Part shown: piece after piece, positions 42,727 through 51,711 of the stretch
Numbering within the stretch: position 1 is the first letter of the stretch
Layout: every line of letters starts with the position of its first letter
DNA from: Myxococcales bacterium
GTDB lineage: Bacteria; Myxococcota_A; Polyangia; Polyangiales; Ga0077539
Assembly (NCBI GenBank): GCA_016792845.1
Contig: JAEUKH010000038.1
Span: 80,069 to 144,068 of the forward strand
Length of the DNA: 64,000 nt
Direction: 5' to 3'
Position numbers and translations under genes: made by a program
Notes under the pieces: generated by a model
Database searches by the model: none
What the model was told of the DNA's origin: nothing
Seen by the model: the letters and a program-made list of their open reading frames with translations, nothing else

Positions 42727-43560
42727 ATGGCAGTTCGATGTGTGGTGCTCGATTTCGACGGCACCTTCACCGATGTAGAGACCGAGTCTGCGCCCTTTCG
42801 GGCGTACTTTCAGAGCCTCATGGCCGACCTCTTGGGCCGCGACCTGCGCGCCGAGTGGGAGCGCGAAGAGAGGCGCATCGTCGAGCGCCCCGAGGTTCAC
42901 GGTTGGGAGTTTGACGGCCGGGTGGTGGCGCCCTCGACGGCAGACCCGTATTTGCTGACCACAGCGACGGTTCAGGGCATTTTTGACGCGGGCGCGTTGC
43001 TGCGCAACCCCTTGCTTCGCACGGCGATCAGCCAGACCTTGTACGGCCTCGCCTACGAGCGCACGCTGACGGCCTTCAAGCCCGACGCGCGCGAGACCCT
43101 TGAGCGCCTCGTGGCCGTGGGCTTGCCGGTGTACGTGGTGACCAACTCGCGCACCGACGTGGTGTCACACAAGCTCGACCAGCTCGGGCTGACGCAGCGC
43201 GCGCGGGTCAAGGTGATGGGCGAGGCGAAGAAGTTCTGGGTCACTCCGAGCACGCGCCCCGCGGCTCAGTTTGCGATGTTGCCCGAGTTTGAGGCGGCCC
43301 CCATCGCGCGCCCGGTCTACCTGCGCCGCGGCCGCTATTACGACGCCCTCGCCGCGATCTGGGAGGCGACCAACACCTTGCCCGAAGAGACCCTGGTGTG
43401 CGGTGACATCTATGAGCTCGACCTCGCGCTCCCCGCCGCGTTGGGGTGCAAGGTCGCGCTCACCGAGAGCAAGCGCACGCTCGAGTTTGAGCGCGCGCTC
43501 ACCAGGCGACACAACGGGCATGTGCTCGGCGCGCTCTCAGAGCTGCTGACGCTGGTGTAG
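42727..43560 (+). CDS. HAD-superfamily hydrolase
   Basis: The 277-residue protein begins at ATG 42727 and has a HAD nucleophile motif LDFDGTFTD (Asp9 and Asp11), a motif II region VVTNSRTD, and a motif IV-like CGDIYELDLALPAALG. Between these lie Lys candidates in HKLDQLGLTQ and GEAKKFW. The cap region has several aromatic-rich segments. HAD enzymes hydrolyse phosphate esters or related bonds; the TD after the motif instead of a more common L/V points to a phosphatase-type subgroup, but the substrate is unclear. A small hairpin (GCAAC-ATC-GTTGC) lies about 30 bases upstream of the start. The gene is isolated, divergent from the Cys-rich lipoprotein and convergent with the helicase gene. Confidence 0.8.
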   Translation: MAVRCVVLDFDGTFTDVETESAPFRAYFQSLMADLLGRDLRAEWEREERRIVERPEVHGWEFDGRVVAPSTADPYLLTTATVQGIFDAGALLRNPLLRTAISQTLYGLAYERTLTAFKPDARETLERLVAVGLPVYVVTNSRTDVVSHKLDQLGLTQRARVKVMGEAKKFWVTPSTRPAAQFAMLPEFEAAPIARPVYLRRGRYYDALAAIWEATNTLPEETLVCGDIYELDLALPAALGCKVALTESKRTLEFERALTRRHNGHVLGALSELLTLV

Positions 43561-43567
43561 CGAGGGG

Positions 43568-46500
43568 TTAGGCCACCGCGGCGGCGAAGCTCAAAAAGAG
43601 ATCATTGGGCAACGGCGTCTCAAGGCGCCAGGTGATCGCCATGGGCATCTCGCCTTGATGTTGAACGTAGCGCGCGGGCCCGAGGCAATAGAAGGCGCGG
43701 TCGCTCTTTGAGCCTCGCGCGAACAGCATCACCCGCGACCCCTGCACATGGTGATGCTGATACCGCAAGCCCGTGGGGCTCTGGGCCCGGGTCTGAGACT
43801 GGCTCTCCCAGTGAATAAGCTGATGCGAGATGGCATAATCACGGTACCGCGTGCTGGGTGAAAAGCGACCGTCGCTCTTATCGAGGGTGATCAACAAGAG
43901 ATCGGTCTTCGCTTCTTCGACGTACTTCACGCCTTCTTGCCAACGCGGTGTCTTCGCGTCGTCGCCGGCCCCCATCGCCGCGAGGATCTCGATGCGTGTG
44001 TATTGCGCATGAAGACACAAGGGCGCCGGCGCGAGCGCCTCGATGGGCGCTGCGAGGTGCCGCAATCGCCCTTGAAGGACGTCTACAATTTCGAGCATCT
44101 CGTGCCGCACCACGGCGCTCGCCCAGAGGCGCTGCGCGGCCCGCGCGAGCGTCTCGCGTTCGCCCAGCAGTTGATCTTCGAGTGAAGCGACGAGCATGCG
44201 CAGGAGGCGGCGGGCGCGGGGCGTGAGCGCGGCCACATCGGGCGCGTCGACGCAGCTTAGCCACGCGCGCCATTGCGAAATGCGGAGCAGGTCGTCGACG
44301 TGCAAGAGGCGACCGCAGGCGGCGAGCATGGTCTCTTCGTCGCGCCCCCACACGGCCGGGCGGCCTTCAGCCTCGGCGGAGAGCCGCGCCCAGGAGCCCG
44401 CCGAGCGCCCGACGCCCCGGTAGAGGTCTGAGAGCCCACGCCCGGTCTCATCAAGGAAGGCCGCGAGACCGAGCCCCGGGTGCGATCGGCGATCGGCCAG
44501 GAGCGCCGACCAGCGGGTGTGGCTGAGGGCCTTGAGGCGCGCCATCAAGCGCTCGCGGGTCGCCTCGTCGAGCTCAAGGTGACACCCCGACGGGAGGAAG
44601 GGGAAATTGCCCGCCACCGCGCCCCGGAGCGTCTCGACATCTTGGCGCAGCAGCGCCGCGAAGCGCAGCTCGTAGCGAAACTCGCTGCGGTGCTGGGCGA
44701 CGAAATCGAAGACCACGCACTCGGTCTTGCCCTTCGACTTTCGCAGCCCGCGCCCGAGCTGTTGAATGAACACCGTCGGGCTCTCCGTAGGCCTCAGCAT
44801 CAACACCGTGTTGATGGCCTGGATGTCGAGTCCTTCATTAAAGAGATCGACCGAGAAGATGACCTTGAGGCGGCCCTGCCTGAGGTCTTGGAGCGCCGCC
44901 CTTCGGGTCGCGTCGTCGCTCTCGCCCGAGAGCGCGCAGGCCAGAACGCCCGCGCGATTGAACATCTCAGCCATGAAGACCGCGTGGGCGACGGTGACGC
45001 AGAACCCGAGCGCCTTCATCGCGTCAAAGTCTCCCAGCTTCTCGTGAATGAGCCGGATCACGAGGCGCGCCCAGGCCTCGTTGCCGGTGTACACGTTGCT
45101 GAGCGCGTCGCGCTGATAGCCCGTGCCGCGACGCCAAGGCACCGCGGTGAGGTCGACGCCGTCGGAGAGGCCAAAATATACAAATGGGACGAGGTGTTGC
45201 TGCTCGATCGCGTCCCACAGGCGAAGCTCGGCGGCGATGCGCCCGTCGAACCAGTGGAGCACCGAGCGGCCGTCGGCGCGCTCTGGGGTCGCGGTGAGCC
45301 CCAACAGCTCTCGCGGCTTTAGTTCATTGAGGAGCTTCTCGTAGCTCGACGCGGCGGCGTGATGGAACTCATCAACGATCACCACGTTGAAGTGATCGGG
45401 CGCGAGGGTCGACCAGTCTGCCTGGCTGAGCGTCTGGATCGACGCAAAGACGTGCTGCAAGCGCTCGCTCTTTTTGCCATTGACCCAGAGCTCGCCGAAG
45501 CTCGAATCGTGCAAGACCTGCCGAAAGGTGTCGAGGCTCTGGGTCAAGATCTCTTCGCGGTGTGCCACGAAGAGCAAGGTCGTACGCGGGTCTCGTTCGG
45601 CGAGCCGTGCATAGTCGATGGCGGCCATCACCGTCTTGCCGGTACCCGTCGCAGACACGAGAAGGTTGCGGTGGTGGCCCATGGCGCGGGCGACGGCGAT
45701 CTCTTCGAGCAGACGTTGTTGGAAGGCGTCGGGCCGAATCTCGATCGGCAACAGCGCCGTGGTGTGGCTCGGGCGCTGCGTCTTCGCGAGAAATTCGTCC
45801 CGTGCGTAGGGCCGAAAATCTTGATTCTCCCAGTAGCTCTCGAAGACCGCGATCATCTTGTCGAGCACGGCAGGGTTGCGGGCGCCTGAGACCCTCAAGT
45901 TCCACTCGCGGCCTGAGACCTGACCTGAGTGGGTGATGTTTGACGAGCCGATGAACGCCGTCGAGAAGCCCGAGTCGCGGTGAAAGATCCACGCTTTGGC
46001 GTGCAACCGCGTACGGTCGAGGTCGTACGACACCCTCACCTCGGCGCCGAGCTTCCGCAGCGCGTCGAGGGCCGCGGCCTCGGTCGTACCCGTAAAGCTC
46101 GTCGTGAGCACCCGCAGCGGCCGCGACGCGGTGATGTGTCGGCGAAAGACCCGAAGCCACGGCGCGATGCCGCTCATGCGCACAAAGGCCATCAGCACAT
46201 CGATGCGATCGGCCGAGGCGACCTCGCTCTCAATCTGGCGACCGATGCGGGGCTCACCCGGCGCGTTGGTGAGCAAGGTCGTGTCAAGAAGCGGCGTGAG
46301 CGGGGCCTCGATCGGCTCGATCTCGCCGTCGGGGCGCTTCAGACTGAGCTGTCGCAGCACTGTACCCGCGGCGTCAGGGTGCTCGCCCGCGAAGCTCTCA
46401 TTCGACACCTCGGCGCAGAGGAGGCGCACCACCTGACCTGCGAGCGCACCGCCCCGACGCACGCGCTCGCGCTCTGGCAGATGGGCGATGCCGCGCTCGA

Positions 46501-46654
46501 TCAATCGCCCGAGATAGAAGGCCAATCGATCGGGCGCCTCGGCGCTCGCCAAGGCCTCGTGCCGCACGTCGTGGGTCGCGTCGAGCCCCCGCAAGGTCTC
46601 GGCGAGCGCCTCAGAGACGAGCGTTTCGTACAGTCCGCGCGGGAGCTTCGCCAT
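43568..46654 (-). CDS. PLD-like nuclease / SF2 helicase / DUF3427 protein
   Basis: The 1028-residue protein has an N-terminal PLD-type nuclease-like domain with a single HxK motif (RLHAKAWIFHRDSGFSTAFIGSSNIT, about residues 215-240). A superfamily 2 helicase follows: Walker A VSATGTGKTVMA, DEAH-type VDEFHH, LGLTATPER, and the C-terminal lobe SVDLFNEGLDIQ with QQLGRGLRKSKGK. The last 250 residues match the C-terminal DUF3427 region in layout (LLLITLDKSDGRFSPSTRYRDYAIS, HWESQSQT). This domain set is known from proteins in mobile and defence regions. It likely acts on DNA or RNA of foreign origin. It lies 55 bases downstream of the MoxR operon on the same strand and may be co-transcribed. Confidence 0.85.
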   Translation of the reverse strand: MAKLPRGLYETLVSEALAETLRGLDATHDVRHEALASAEAPDRLAFYLGRLIERGIAHLPERERVRRGGALAGQVVRLLCAEVSNESFAGEHPDAAGTVLRQLSLKRPDGEIEPIEAPLTPLLDTTLLTNAPGEPRIGRQIESEVASADRIDVLMAFVRMSGIAPWLRVFRRHITASRPLRVLTTSFTGTTEAAALDALRKLGAEVRVSYDLDRTRLHAKAWIFHRDSGFSTAFIGSSNITHSGQVSGREWNLRVSGARNPAVLDKMIAVFESYWENQDFRPYARDEFLAKTQRPSHTTALLPIEIRPDAFQQRLLEEIAVARAMGHHRNLLVSATGTGKTVMAAIDYARLAERDPRTTLLFVAHREEILTQSLDTFRQVLHDSSFGELWVNGKKSERLQHVFASIQTLSQADWSTLAPDHFNVVIVDEFHHAAASSYEKLLNELKPRELLGLTATPERADGRSVLHWFDGRIAAELRLWDAIEQQHLVPFVYFGLSDGVDLTAVPWRRGTGYQRDALSNVYTGNEAWARLVIRLIHEKLGDFDAMKALGFCVTVAHAVFMAEMFNRAGVLACALSGESDDATRRAALQDLRQGRLKVIFSVDLFNEGLDIQAINTVLMLRPTESPTVFIQQLGRGLRKSKGKTECVVFDFVAQHRSEFRYELRFAALLRQDVETLRGAVAGNFPFLPSGCHLELDEATRERLMARLKALSHTRWSALLADRRSHPGLGLAAFLDETGRGLSDLYRGVGRSAGSWARLSAEAEGRPAVWGRDEETMLAACGRLLHVDDLLRISQWRAWLSCVDAPDVAALTPRARRLLRMLVASLEDQLLGERETLARAAQRLWASAVVRHEMLEIVDVLQGRLRHLAAPIEALAPAPLCLHAQYTRIEILAAMGAGDDAKTPRWQEGVKYVEEAKTDLLLITLDKSDGRFSPSTRYRDYAISHQLIHWESQSQTRAQSPTGLRYQHHHVQGSRVMLFARGSKSDRAFYCLGPARYVQHQGEMPMAITWRLETPLPNDLFLSFAAAVA

Positions 46655-46709
46655 CGTGCGCGCACACTACCAGGTGCCCGTACGCGCCGATGCCCCCGCG
46701 ACGCCCCGA

Positions 46710-49487
46710 TCACACCCGAAAGCCCTGGGGGGCGCCCGCGTCGCGGAGGTCGTAGCGCTCGACGCGGCCGCGCAGATCGACCACGCACAGCGTCCGCTCG
46801 AACACCGCCGCGCGCACCCGGTGGGCGCCGTGCCAACGAATGCGGGCCACCACCCGTCGGCTCGCTTCGCTGTACACCTCGATCACCACCGCGCCCTCGA
46901 CGCGAACCGCGTACACCAGCCACGGCGGCTGCCAGTCGAGGCACGTCACCTCGGCGCCCGGCGCGTGGGTCAGCTCGACCCCCGGAATCGTGGGCCCCGC
47001 CTCGACCCACAAGGTCGCGCCGGTCGCGCGCCACAACACACCGCCGCCCGCGCTGAGGCCCAACACCGCCCGCGGCATCGGCTTCGTCTCGACCCGCGAC
47101 CAGCTCGGCAACGACCACTCGGTCTGCACCCACTCGGCGCCGCGACGCAAGGCCGCCACCCGCGTCGCGCTCACCGCCAGACGCTCGACCCGATGCCCCG
47201 GAATGCGCGGCATCTGACCCGGGCCCCGCATCACCCGGAGCCGCGTGTCGAGCGCGTCGAGGCACAACACCTCGCCCTCCTGGGCCACCACCCAGACGTC
47301 GCCGTCGTACCAGTTTGACACCGTGTCAAAGGTCGCCTCGCCGAGCGAAGTCACCGCGCCGGTGTCGAGATTTACACGAGAGATCAAGCTGTTTTCACCG
47401 CGCTCGCCGAGCGCCAGGGCCGAGGCCCCTTGGGCGTGGCGCACCAGCGCGTGACACACCACCGAGACCCGTAGACGCTCGGTGCCGTCGCCGCGGCGGA
47501 GCGACAGGCCCGCCTCGCCGAGCGCCAGGAGCAGCGCGCCGTTGGGCAAGAGGGCGACGTCCCACACGGGGGTCTCGCCGACGTCGCTGGCCTCGACCGA
47601 CCAGGCGACGCTCTGCGGGCGGCTCTCAAGCGGCATCTTCGCAAAGGTCGGCCAGGTCGGCAGATCGGCCGCCAAGAGCCCGTCTTGCGCGAGGCCGAGG
47701 AGCGCGAACATCTGGTCGCGGTCAGCCGGCGAGCCCGACACCGCGGCGTCGCGGGCCTGCGCGCGCGCCAAGGCGCGAAGGGCCTGCCGCTGCGAGGGGC
47801 TCACACGGGTCGCGTCGACGCCCCGGGCGAAGTGTTGACGCACTGTCAAATTGTCGCGATCAGGCGTCAAGAGCGCGCCGAGGGCCTCGGCCATGGCGCC
47901 GTCGAGGGCGACGCCTTCGCCGAGGCTTTGGGCGAGCACCAAGGCCCCCGTGGCGCCCCCGCGCTTCAGCAGGGCGTCGCGCCACTGCGGGAGCCGCTCG
48001 GTGAAGCCCTCGGGGGTCTCGCGCGCCAGGCGCAGCGCGTTGAAGAGGTCGCCGGTGCTGGCCAGGTGTTCGATCCACGCGGCGCGAAAGTGCGGGCCGT
48101 GGGCGCCGTCGGCGGCCTGTACGGCGAGGGCCGCGAAGACGCCCTCTTCGCGCGCGATCTCGATGGCCCGGGCGTGGTCGCCGTGTCGCCACCAGAGCGT
48201 CGCGCGGAGGGCCGCGTCGAGCCGCGCGAGGTCGGCCAGCCGGGCCGCGGCGCCGTAGTCTTTGTGCCGCTCGTAGAGGGCCACCGCCTCGCCCGGGAGG
48301 CGCATGAGCTCGGCCAACACGAAGGCCGCCTCGGCGACGCGCCCCTCGGCTTCGAGCCGCGTCGCGGCGTCGCGGTAGAGCCGCGTGAGGAGCCCCTCCA
48401 ACCCTGGGCCCCCGGTGCCAATTACGCCCTCGGCCGCGCGAAGCCCGATGCTCAAGCTGCCGCGCGGCGCGGGCGCGTCCCAGGTGACCGGGAGGGGCGA
48501 TTCGCGCTGCCCCGAGGGGCCTCCCAAGGGGATGGCGTGCCGGAGCCCGGCGTCGAGATCGCCGCGGCGAAACATCTCGATCATGGCCTCCATCGCCCGC
48601 GCCTGCCGCGCGCCGAGGAGCGCGCCGGACCCGCGCTGCGCGCTCTCAAGCGTGGGCCCGAGCCGGTCTCGGAGCCAGCGCCGCACCCGCGACCACCACC
48701 CCGCCCCGTCGGCGCCCGCCTCCGCCGGCAGCGACGCCAGCTCAGGGCCCGGCGGCAGCGCGATGTTGACACTGTCAACATGCTGCCTCGAAGCGGAGTC
48801 GGGTGTGGGCGCGAGGGCGCGCGAGACCCACCGCTTGAGTCGATCGGCGAGCCCACGGGGCGGGCGGCGCAGGTCGGTTTGGGGCGTCACCCAATGCGCG
48901 AGCGCGGGGTCTTGCTTCGCGGCCGCTCGCACCGCGGCGTCGAGGGCCTTGGCGAGGGCGTCGCCCCCTTTGGGCCGGAGGCGCTTCGCATCGACCGGTT
49001 CGACCTCCGCGAGCACCTTCGGGGGCGGGTCTCCGAGGGCTTCGACGGCGCAGACGGTGAGGTCGTCGAGGGCGATCCACGCGCTCGGGTCGTGTTGATC
49101 GCCGGGCGCGAGGGTGTAGAGCGCGGCCTCTCCGCCTCGCATCAGCACGAGGCTCTGGTGCGTGAGGGTGTTGCGTCGACCGAGCCACGCGACCTCGTCG
49201 GGCGCGAGCGGCGCGGCGCTGCGCACGGTGAAGCCGCCGCCTCGGAGGGCGAGCACCGGGGCCCCCGGGGCGGTCTCTGCGCGGAGCCTCCGCGGGCTCG
49301 CAAAGCTCACGACGTAGAGGCCCTCGCGGCCGGGCACCGAGAGCGCCCAGAGGGCGGCCCCGACGTGCCAGAGGCGCAGCACCCGGGCGCGGGCTTCGGG
49401 CTCGCCGAGCGCGCGGTCGATGAGCACCGCCTGGGCCTCGACCACGCCGCGGAAGGCCATCTTCCACGGCCTGAGGGGCTCGCTCAT
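46710..49487 (-). CDS. Large helical/beta-propeller component of MoxR-type conflict operon
   Basis: The 925-residue protein opens with a mixed domain of about 200 residues, followed by a long helical array (about residues 290-610) with TPR-like motifs (AEAAFVLAELMRLPGEAVALYERHKDYGAAARLADLA). The C-terminal 300 residues look like a beta-propeller (NGALLLALGEAGLSLRRGDG, DGDVWVVAQEGEVLCLD, PPWLVYAVRVEGAVVIEVYSE). It overlaps the preceding gene by ATGA and is the last of a four-gene unit with an AAA+ MoxR ATPase. Operons pairing MoxR, vWA and beta-propeller (bpX) proteins have been described as biological conflict systems; this protein fits the propeller role. Three palindromic motif copies lie within it. 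Details of action are unknown. Confidence 0.6.
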   Translation of the reverse strand: MSEPLRPWKMAFRGVVEAQAVLIDRALGEPEARARVLRLWHVGAALWALSVPGREGLYVVSFASPRRLRAETAPGAPVLALRGGGFTVRSAAPLAPDEVAWLGRRNTLTHQSLVLMRGGEAALYTLAPGDQHDPSAWIALDDLTVCAVEALGDPPPKVLAEVEPVDAKRLRPKGGDALAKALDAAVRAAAKQDPALAHWVTPQTDLRRPPRGLADRLKRWVSRALAPTPDSASRQHVDSVNIALPPGPELASLPAEAGADGAGWWSRVRRWLRDRLGPTLESAQRGSGALLGARQARAMEAMIEMFRRGDLDAGLRHAIPLGGPSGQRESPLPVTWDAPAPRGSLSIGLRAAEGVIGTGGPGLEGLLTRLYRDAATRLEAEGRVAEAAFVLAELMRLPGEAVALYERHKDYGAAARLADLARLDAALRATLWWRHGDHARAIEIAREEGVFAALAVQAADGAHGPHFRAAWIEHLASTGDLFNALRLARETPEGFTERLPQWRDALLKRGGATGALVLAQSLGEGVALDGAMAEALGALLTPDRDNLTVRQHFARGVDATRVSPSQRQALRALARAQARDAAVSGSPADRDQMFALLGLAQDGLLAADLPTWPTFAKMPLESRPQSVAWSVEASDVGETPVWDVALLPNGALLLALGEAGLSLRRGDGTERLRVSVVCHALVRHAQGASALALGERGENSLISRVNLDTGAVTSLGEATFDTVSNWYDGDVWVVAQEGEVLCLDALDTRLRVMRGPGQMPRIPGHRVERLAVSATRVAALRRGAEWVQTEWSLPSWSRVETKPMPRAVLGLSAGGGVLWRATGATLWVEAGPTIPGVELTHAPGAEVTCLDWQPPWLVYAVRVEGAVVIEVYSEASRRVVARIRWHGAHRVRAAVFERTLCVVDLRGRVERYDLRDAGAPQGFRV
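47315..47329. repeat. TTGAC-N5-GTCAA palindrome, copy 1
   Basis: Perfect arms, extended to TTTGACAC/GTGTCAAA around a single central base. It lies inside the 925-residue propeller protein gene and encodes FDTVSN. Confidence 0.85.
47835..47849. repeat. TTGAC-N5-GTCAA palindrome, copy 2
   Basis: Perfect 5-bp arms with spacer GCACT, inside the 925-residue protein gene in a different codon phase (coding LTVRQ). Confidence 0.85.
48766..48778. repeat. TTGAC-N3-GTCAA palindrome, short-spacer variant
   Basis: The arms are the same but the spacer is three bases; extended to ATGTTGACA/TGTCAACAT around one base. It lies in the 925-residue protein gene (coding VDSVN). Confidence 0.7.
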
Positions 49488-51241
49488 GGGCGCACCTGCA
49501 ACGCGGCTTCGAGCTGCCAGGGGCGCAGTCGGTACACCGCCGCGCTGCCGTCTTCGAGGAGCACGGCGATGCAGCCGTCGTTCGAGGTGTCGGCGAACTG
49601 CACGGCCTGGGGCCAGGTGATGAGGGTCTTTCGCGCCTGCGCGCTCACCATCGAGAGCCGCTGCGCGCGGGCGTCGAGGCAGAGCACCGCGCCGAAATCG
49701 ACCCCCACCCCGACAGGGTACTCGCCGGGTTCGAGGGTGATCTCGCGGGCGTTGCTGCGGGTGGCGCCACAGAGCGTGACGGCGTCTCCGTGCGGGTCGA
49801 GCTGGTACACCGAGCGCCCCGCGATGGCCGAGAGGAAGCTCTCGATCGAGAGCGGCACGTACCGCGTCACCTGCGCGTCTGCGAAGCCGTGCTCGGCCCG
49901 CTGGAGGATCGTGAGGCGCCCCGTCGTGTTCGAGAAATGTTTCGCTTGCACGCCCTCGGTGAGCAAGGCGACCTCGCCGCGGTCGAGGCTCCAGAGTCGG
50001 TCGCGGGCGTCTCGCAGCACCACGCGCTCGCGCCCGCCCTGCCGCGGCAGCACGTCGAGCCGGGCGAGGTGCCCCGGGAGCTGATCGACCGTGAGCTCGC
50101 GGCTCTCAAGCTGCTGAACGCGCATCGCGTGCCGCCGCCCGAGGTCTGTGCAGAGACTCAAGCGGCCCTCGCGGGCGCAGAGCAAGAGGGCGCGTTTTTG
50201 GTGCCAACCGATGCCCAGGATGCGCGCTCCCTCGGGCGCGGTGACGGTCTTGAGCTTCGCCGCCGGCCGGGCGCCCTGCGGGGCCAGCGCGATGAGCGTC
50301 AGGCTCCCGTCGCGGCCCAGGGCGGCGAGCTTTCGGCCGTCGTTCAGCCACACGAGCGGGGCTTCGAGCGGGCCCGTCTGGAGCGTCACGCCCTGGGTCG
50401 GCGCGGGGCCCTCGACGACCCGGGCCGGGGTCGCCTCGACCCGCGGCGCGAGCTCGGCGTCGCGGAGGATGCGCAGACCGATCGACAGGCTCGGCAGCGT
50501 CAGCGTCACCCTGCGGTCGAGGGCGCCGCGGGTGACCCTGAGGTGCAGCTGCGAGGCGTCTTCAGACTCGGCGATCTCGACCCGACCGATGGGGGTCTTC
50601 ACCCCGCGCGCGCGAAGGCCGGGAGGCGCGAGGCCCGGAGCGCCGACGACCCACACATCTTCCCAGCCGCCGTTGTGGGCGAGGTCGAGCCAGCGAGAGA
50701 GGTTCGCCTCGGTGGCCTCGAAGGCCATTTTTCCGCGTAAAAACCGCTGTAACGAGCCTCGATCGAGGCCGGGGGTGAGCGCCGCGTTTGACTCTCCGGC
50801 TTGTTGCAGGGCGGCCCAACCGAAGCGAGCTCCGGCCGCGTTGGCGCGCTCGAAGAGGGTGAGCAGCACCGCGAGCTGACCGAGCCGCGGCGCACCGAGC
50901 TGCATCGGGCCCGGGTCGAAGAGCATCACCGAGGTGCGAACCTGGGCCTCTTCGCGCCAGGCCATGCGCGAGAACAAGAGCTCGCGCTGCGCCGCGCGGC
51001 GCAAGAACTCCTCGGGCAGCATCTCGGCCATGGCCCACTCGGTGAGCAACAAGCGGTCGAAGGGCGCCCGGGCCGTGATGCCGTCGTACCCGTCGGGGCT
51101 CCCCTGCCCCACACGAACCCGCGCCCGCAAGGGCCCGAGGAGCGTCGAGAGCGCCCGCAGCCACACCTCAAGCGAGCGCGCGATGTCGGGCGGAAAGAGC
51201 CCGAGCACCGCCCCCTCGGGAGGCCACCCCGGCGCCGTCAT
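49484..51241 (-). CDS. vWA-like/beta-propeller protein of MoxR-type conflict operon
   Basis: The 585-residue protein (start 51241, ATGA overlap with the upstream gene) has an N-terminal helical and strand region with DGITARAPFDRLLLTEWAMAEMLPEEFLRRAAQRELLF and RTSVMLFDPGPMQLGAPRLGQLAVLLTLFERA, where LFDPGP-MQLG takes the place of a vWA-like metal loop but no DxSxS motif is present. The C-terminal 320 residues form a likely beta-propeller (PLVWLNDGRKLAALGRDGSLTLIAL, RDRLWSLDRGEVALLTEG, GCIAVLLEDGSAAVYRL). It is the third gene of the MoxR operon and overlaps the 925-residue gene start by four bases. It probably couples the ATPase to a target or sensor; function is inferred from operon type only. 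Confidence 0.6.
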   Translation of the reverse strand: MTAPGWPPEGAVLGLFPPDIARSLEVWLRALSTLLGPLRARVRVGQGSPDGYDGITARAPFDRLLLTEWAMAEMLPEEFLRRAAQRELLFSRMAWREEAQVRTSVMLFDPGPMQLGAPRLGQLAVLLTLFERANAAGARFGWAALQQAGESNAALTPGLDRGSLQRFLRGKMAFEATEANLSRWLDLAHNGGWEDVWVVGAPGLAPPGLRARGVKTPIGRVEIAESEDASQLHLRVTRGALDRRVTLTLPSLSIGLRILRDAELAPRVEATPARVVEGPAPTQGVTLQTGPLEAPLVWLNDGRKLAALGRDGSLTLIALAPQGARPAAKLKTVTAPEGARILGIGWHQKRALLLCAREGRLSLCTDLGRRHAMRVQQLESRELTVDQLPGHLARLDVLPRQGGRERVVLRDARDRLWSLDRGEVALLTEGVQAKHFSNTTGRLTILQRAEHGFADAQVTRYVPLSIESFLSAIAGRSVYQLDPHGDAVTLCGATRSNAREITLEPGEYPVGVGVDFGAVLCLDARAQRLSMVSAQARKTLITWPQAVQFADTSNDGCIAVLLEDGSAAVYRLRPWQLEAALQVRP

Positions 51242-51711
51242 CGCCCCCTCGCCGCGACCCAAGCCTCAAGCGCCCCGCGGGTGATGGGCCGCGCCGCGGC
51301 CACCGAGGCCAGCGCCACGCCCCCGTCACGCCGCGGCCACAGCGCCCACGGCGTCGGCCCCACGGCGTCGCGACGGCCGAGGCTCCGCGCCACCAGGGCC
51401 CAAGGCACATCGAGGCGCTCGGCGGTGGGCACGAGCAGCTCCATCGCGTCGGCCGGGCGGCCGAGGTAGCGCACCCCGTCGACCCAGGGCAGGCTCGGCC
51501 CGAGCACCACCACGAGGGCCTCTCCGGCCACCCCGCGCCAGGCCCCGCGCTGCCCCTCGCTGGCCTCAAGGAGCCGTTGAGCGAGGCGCCCCGCGGCGGC
51601 ACCCTCGGCCAGCGCCGCCACGGGCGCGAGGGCCCCCTCGTGAGGCACCCAACGCGGCTTGAACAAAGCCGTCGAGGCGGGCGCCGCGGGCGCCGCGCGG
51701 TACGCCGTCAT
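51238..51711 (-). CDS. Small accessory protein of MoxR-type conflict operon
   Basis: The 157-residue protein (start 51711, overlapping the MoxR stop as ATGA) has no signal peptide or recognised domain. Visible elements are a helical segment LAPVAALAEGAAAGRLAQRLLEASEGQRGAWRG and strands VVVLGPSLPWVDGVRYLG and MELLVPTAERLDVPW. It is strictly embedded between the MoxR ATPase gene and the vWA/propeller gene, with four-base overlaps on both sides, so it is surely part of the same system. A similarly small protein accompanies MoxR/vWA/propeller sets elsewhere, to my knowledge, but I cannot assign it to a named subfamily. Confidence 0.55.
   Translation of the reverse strand: MTAYRAAPAAPASTALFKPRWVPHEGALAPVAALAEGAAAGRLAQRLLEASEGQRGAWRGVAGEALVVVLGPSLPWVDGVRYLGRPADAMELLVPTAERLDVPWALVARSLGRRDAVGPTPWALWPRRDGGVALASVAAARPITRGALEAWVAARGR

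Noticed and set aside
47685..50084. Plus-strand 799-codon open frame opposite the two propeller-protein genes
   Set aside because: Low-complexity Arg/Glu/Ala/His composition and no start context; it crosses the junction of two well-supported overlapping genes on the other strand.
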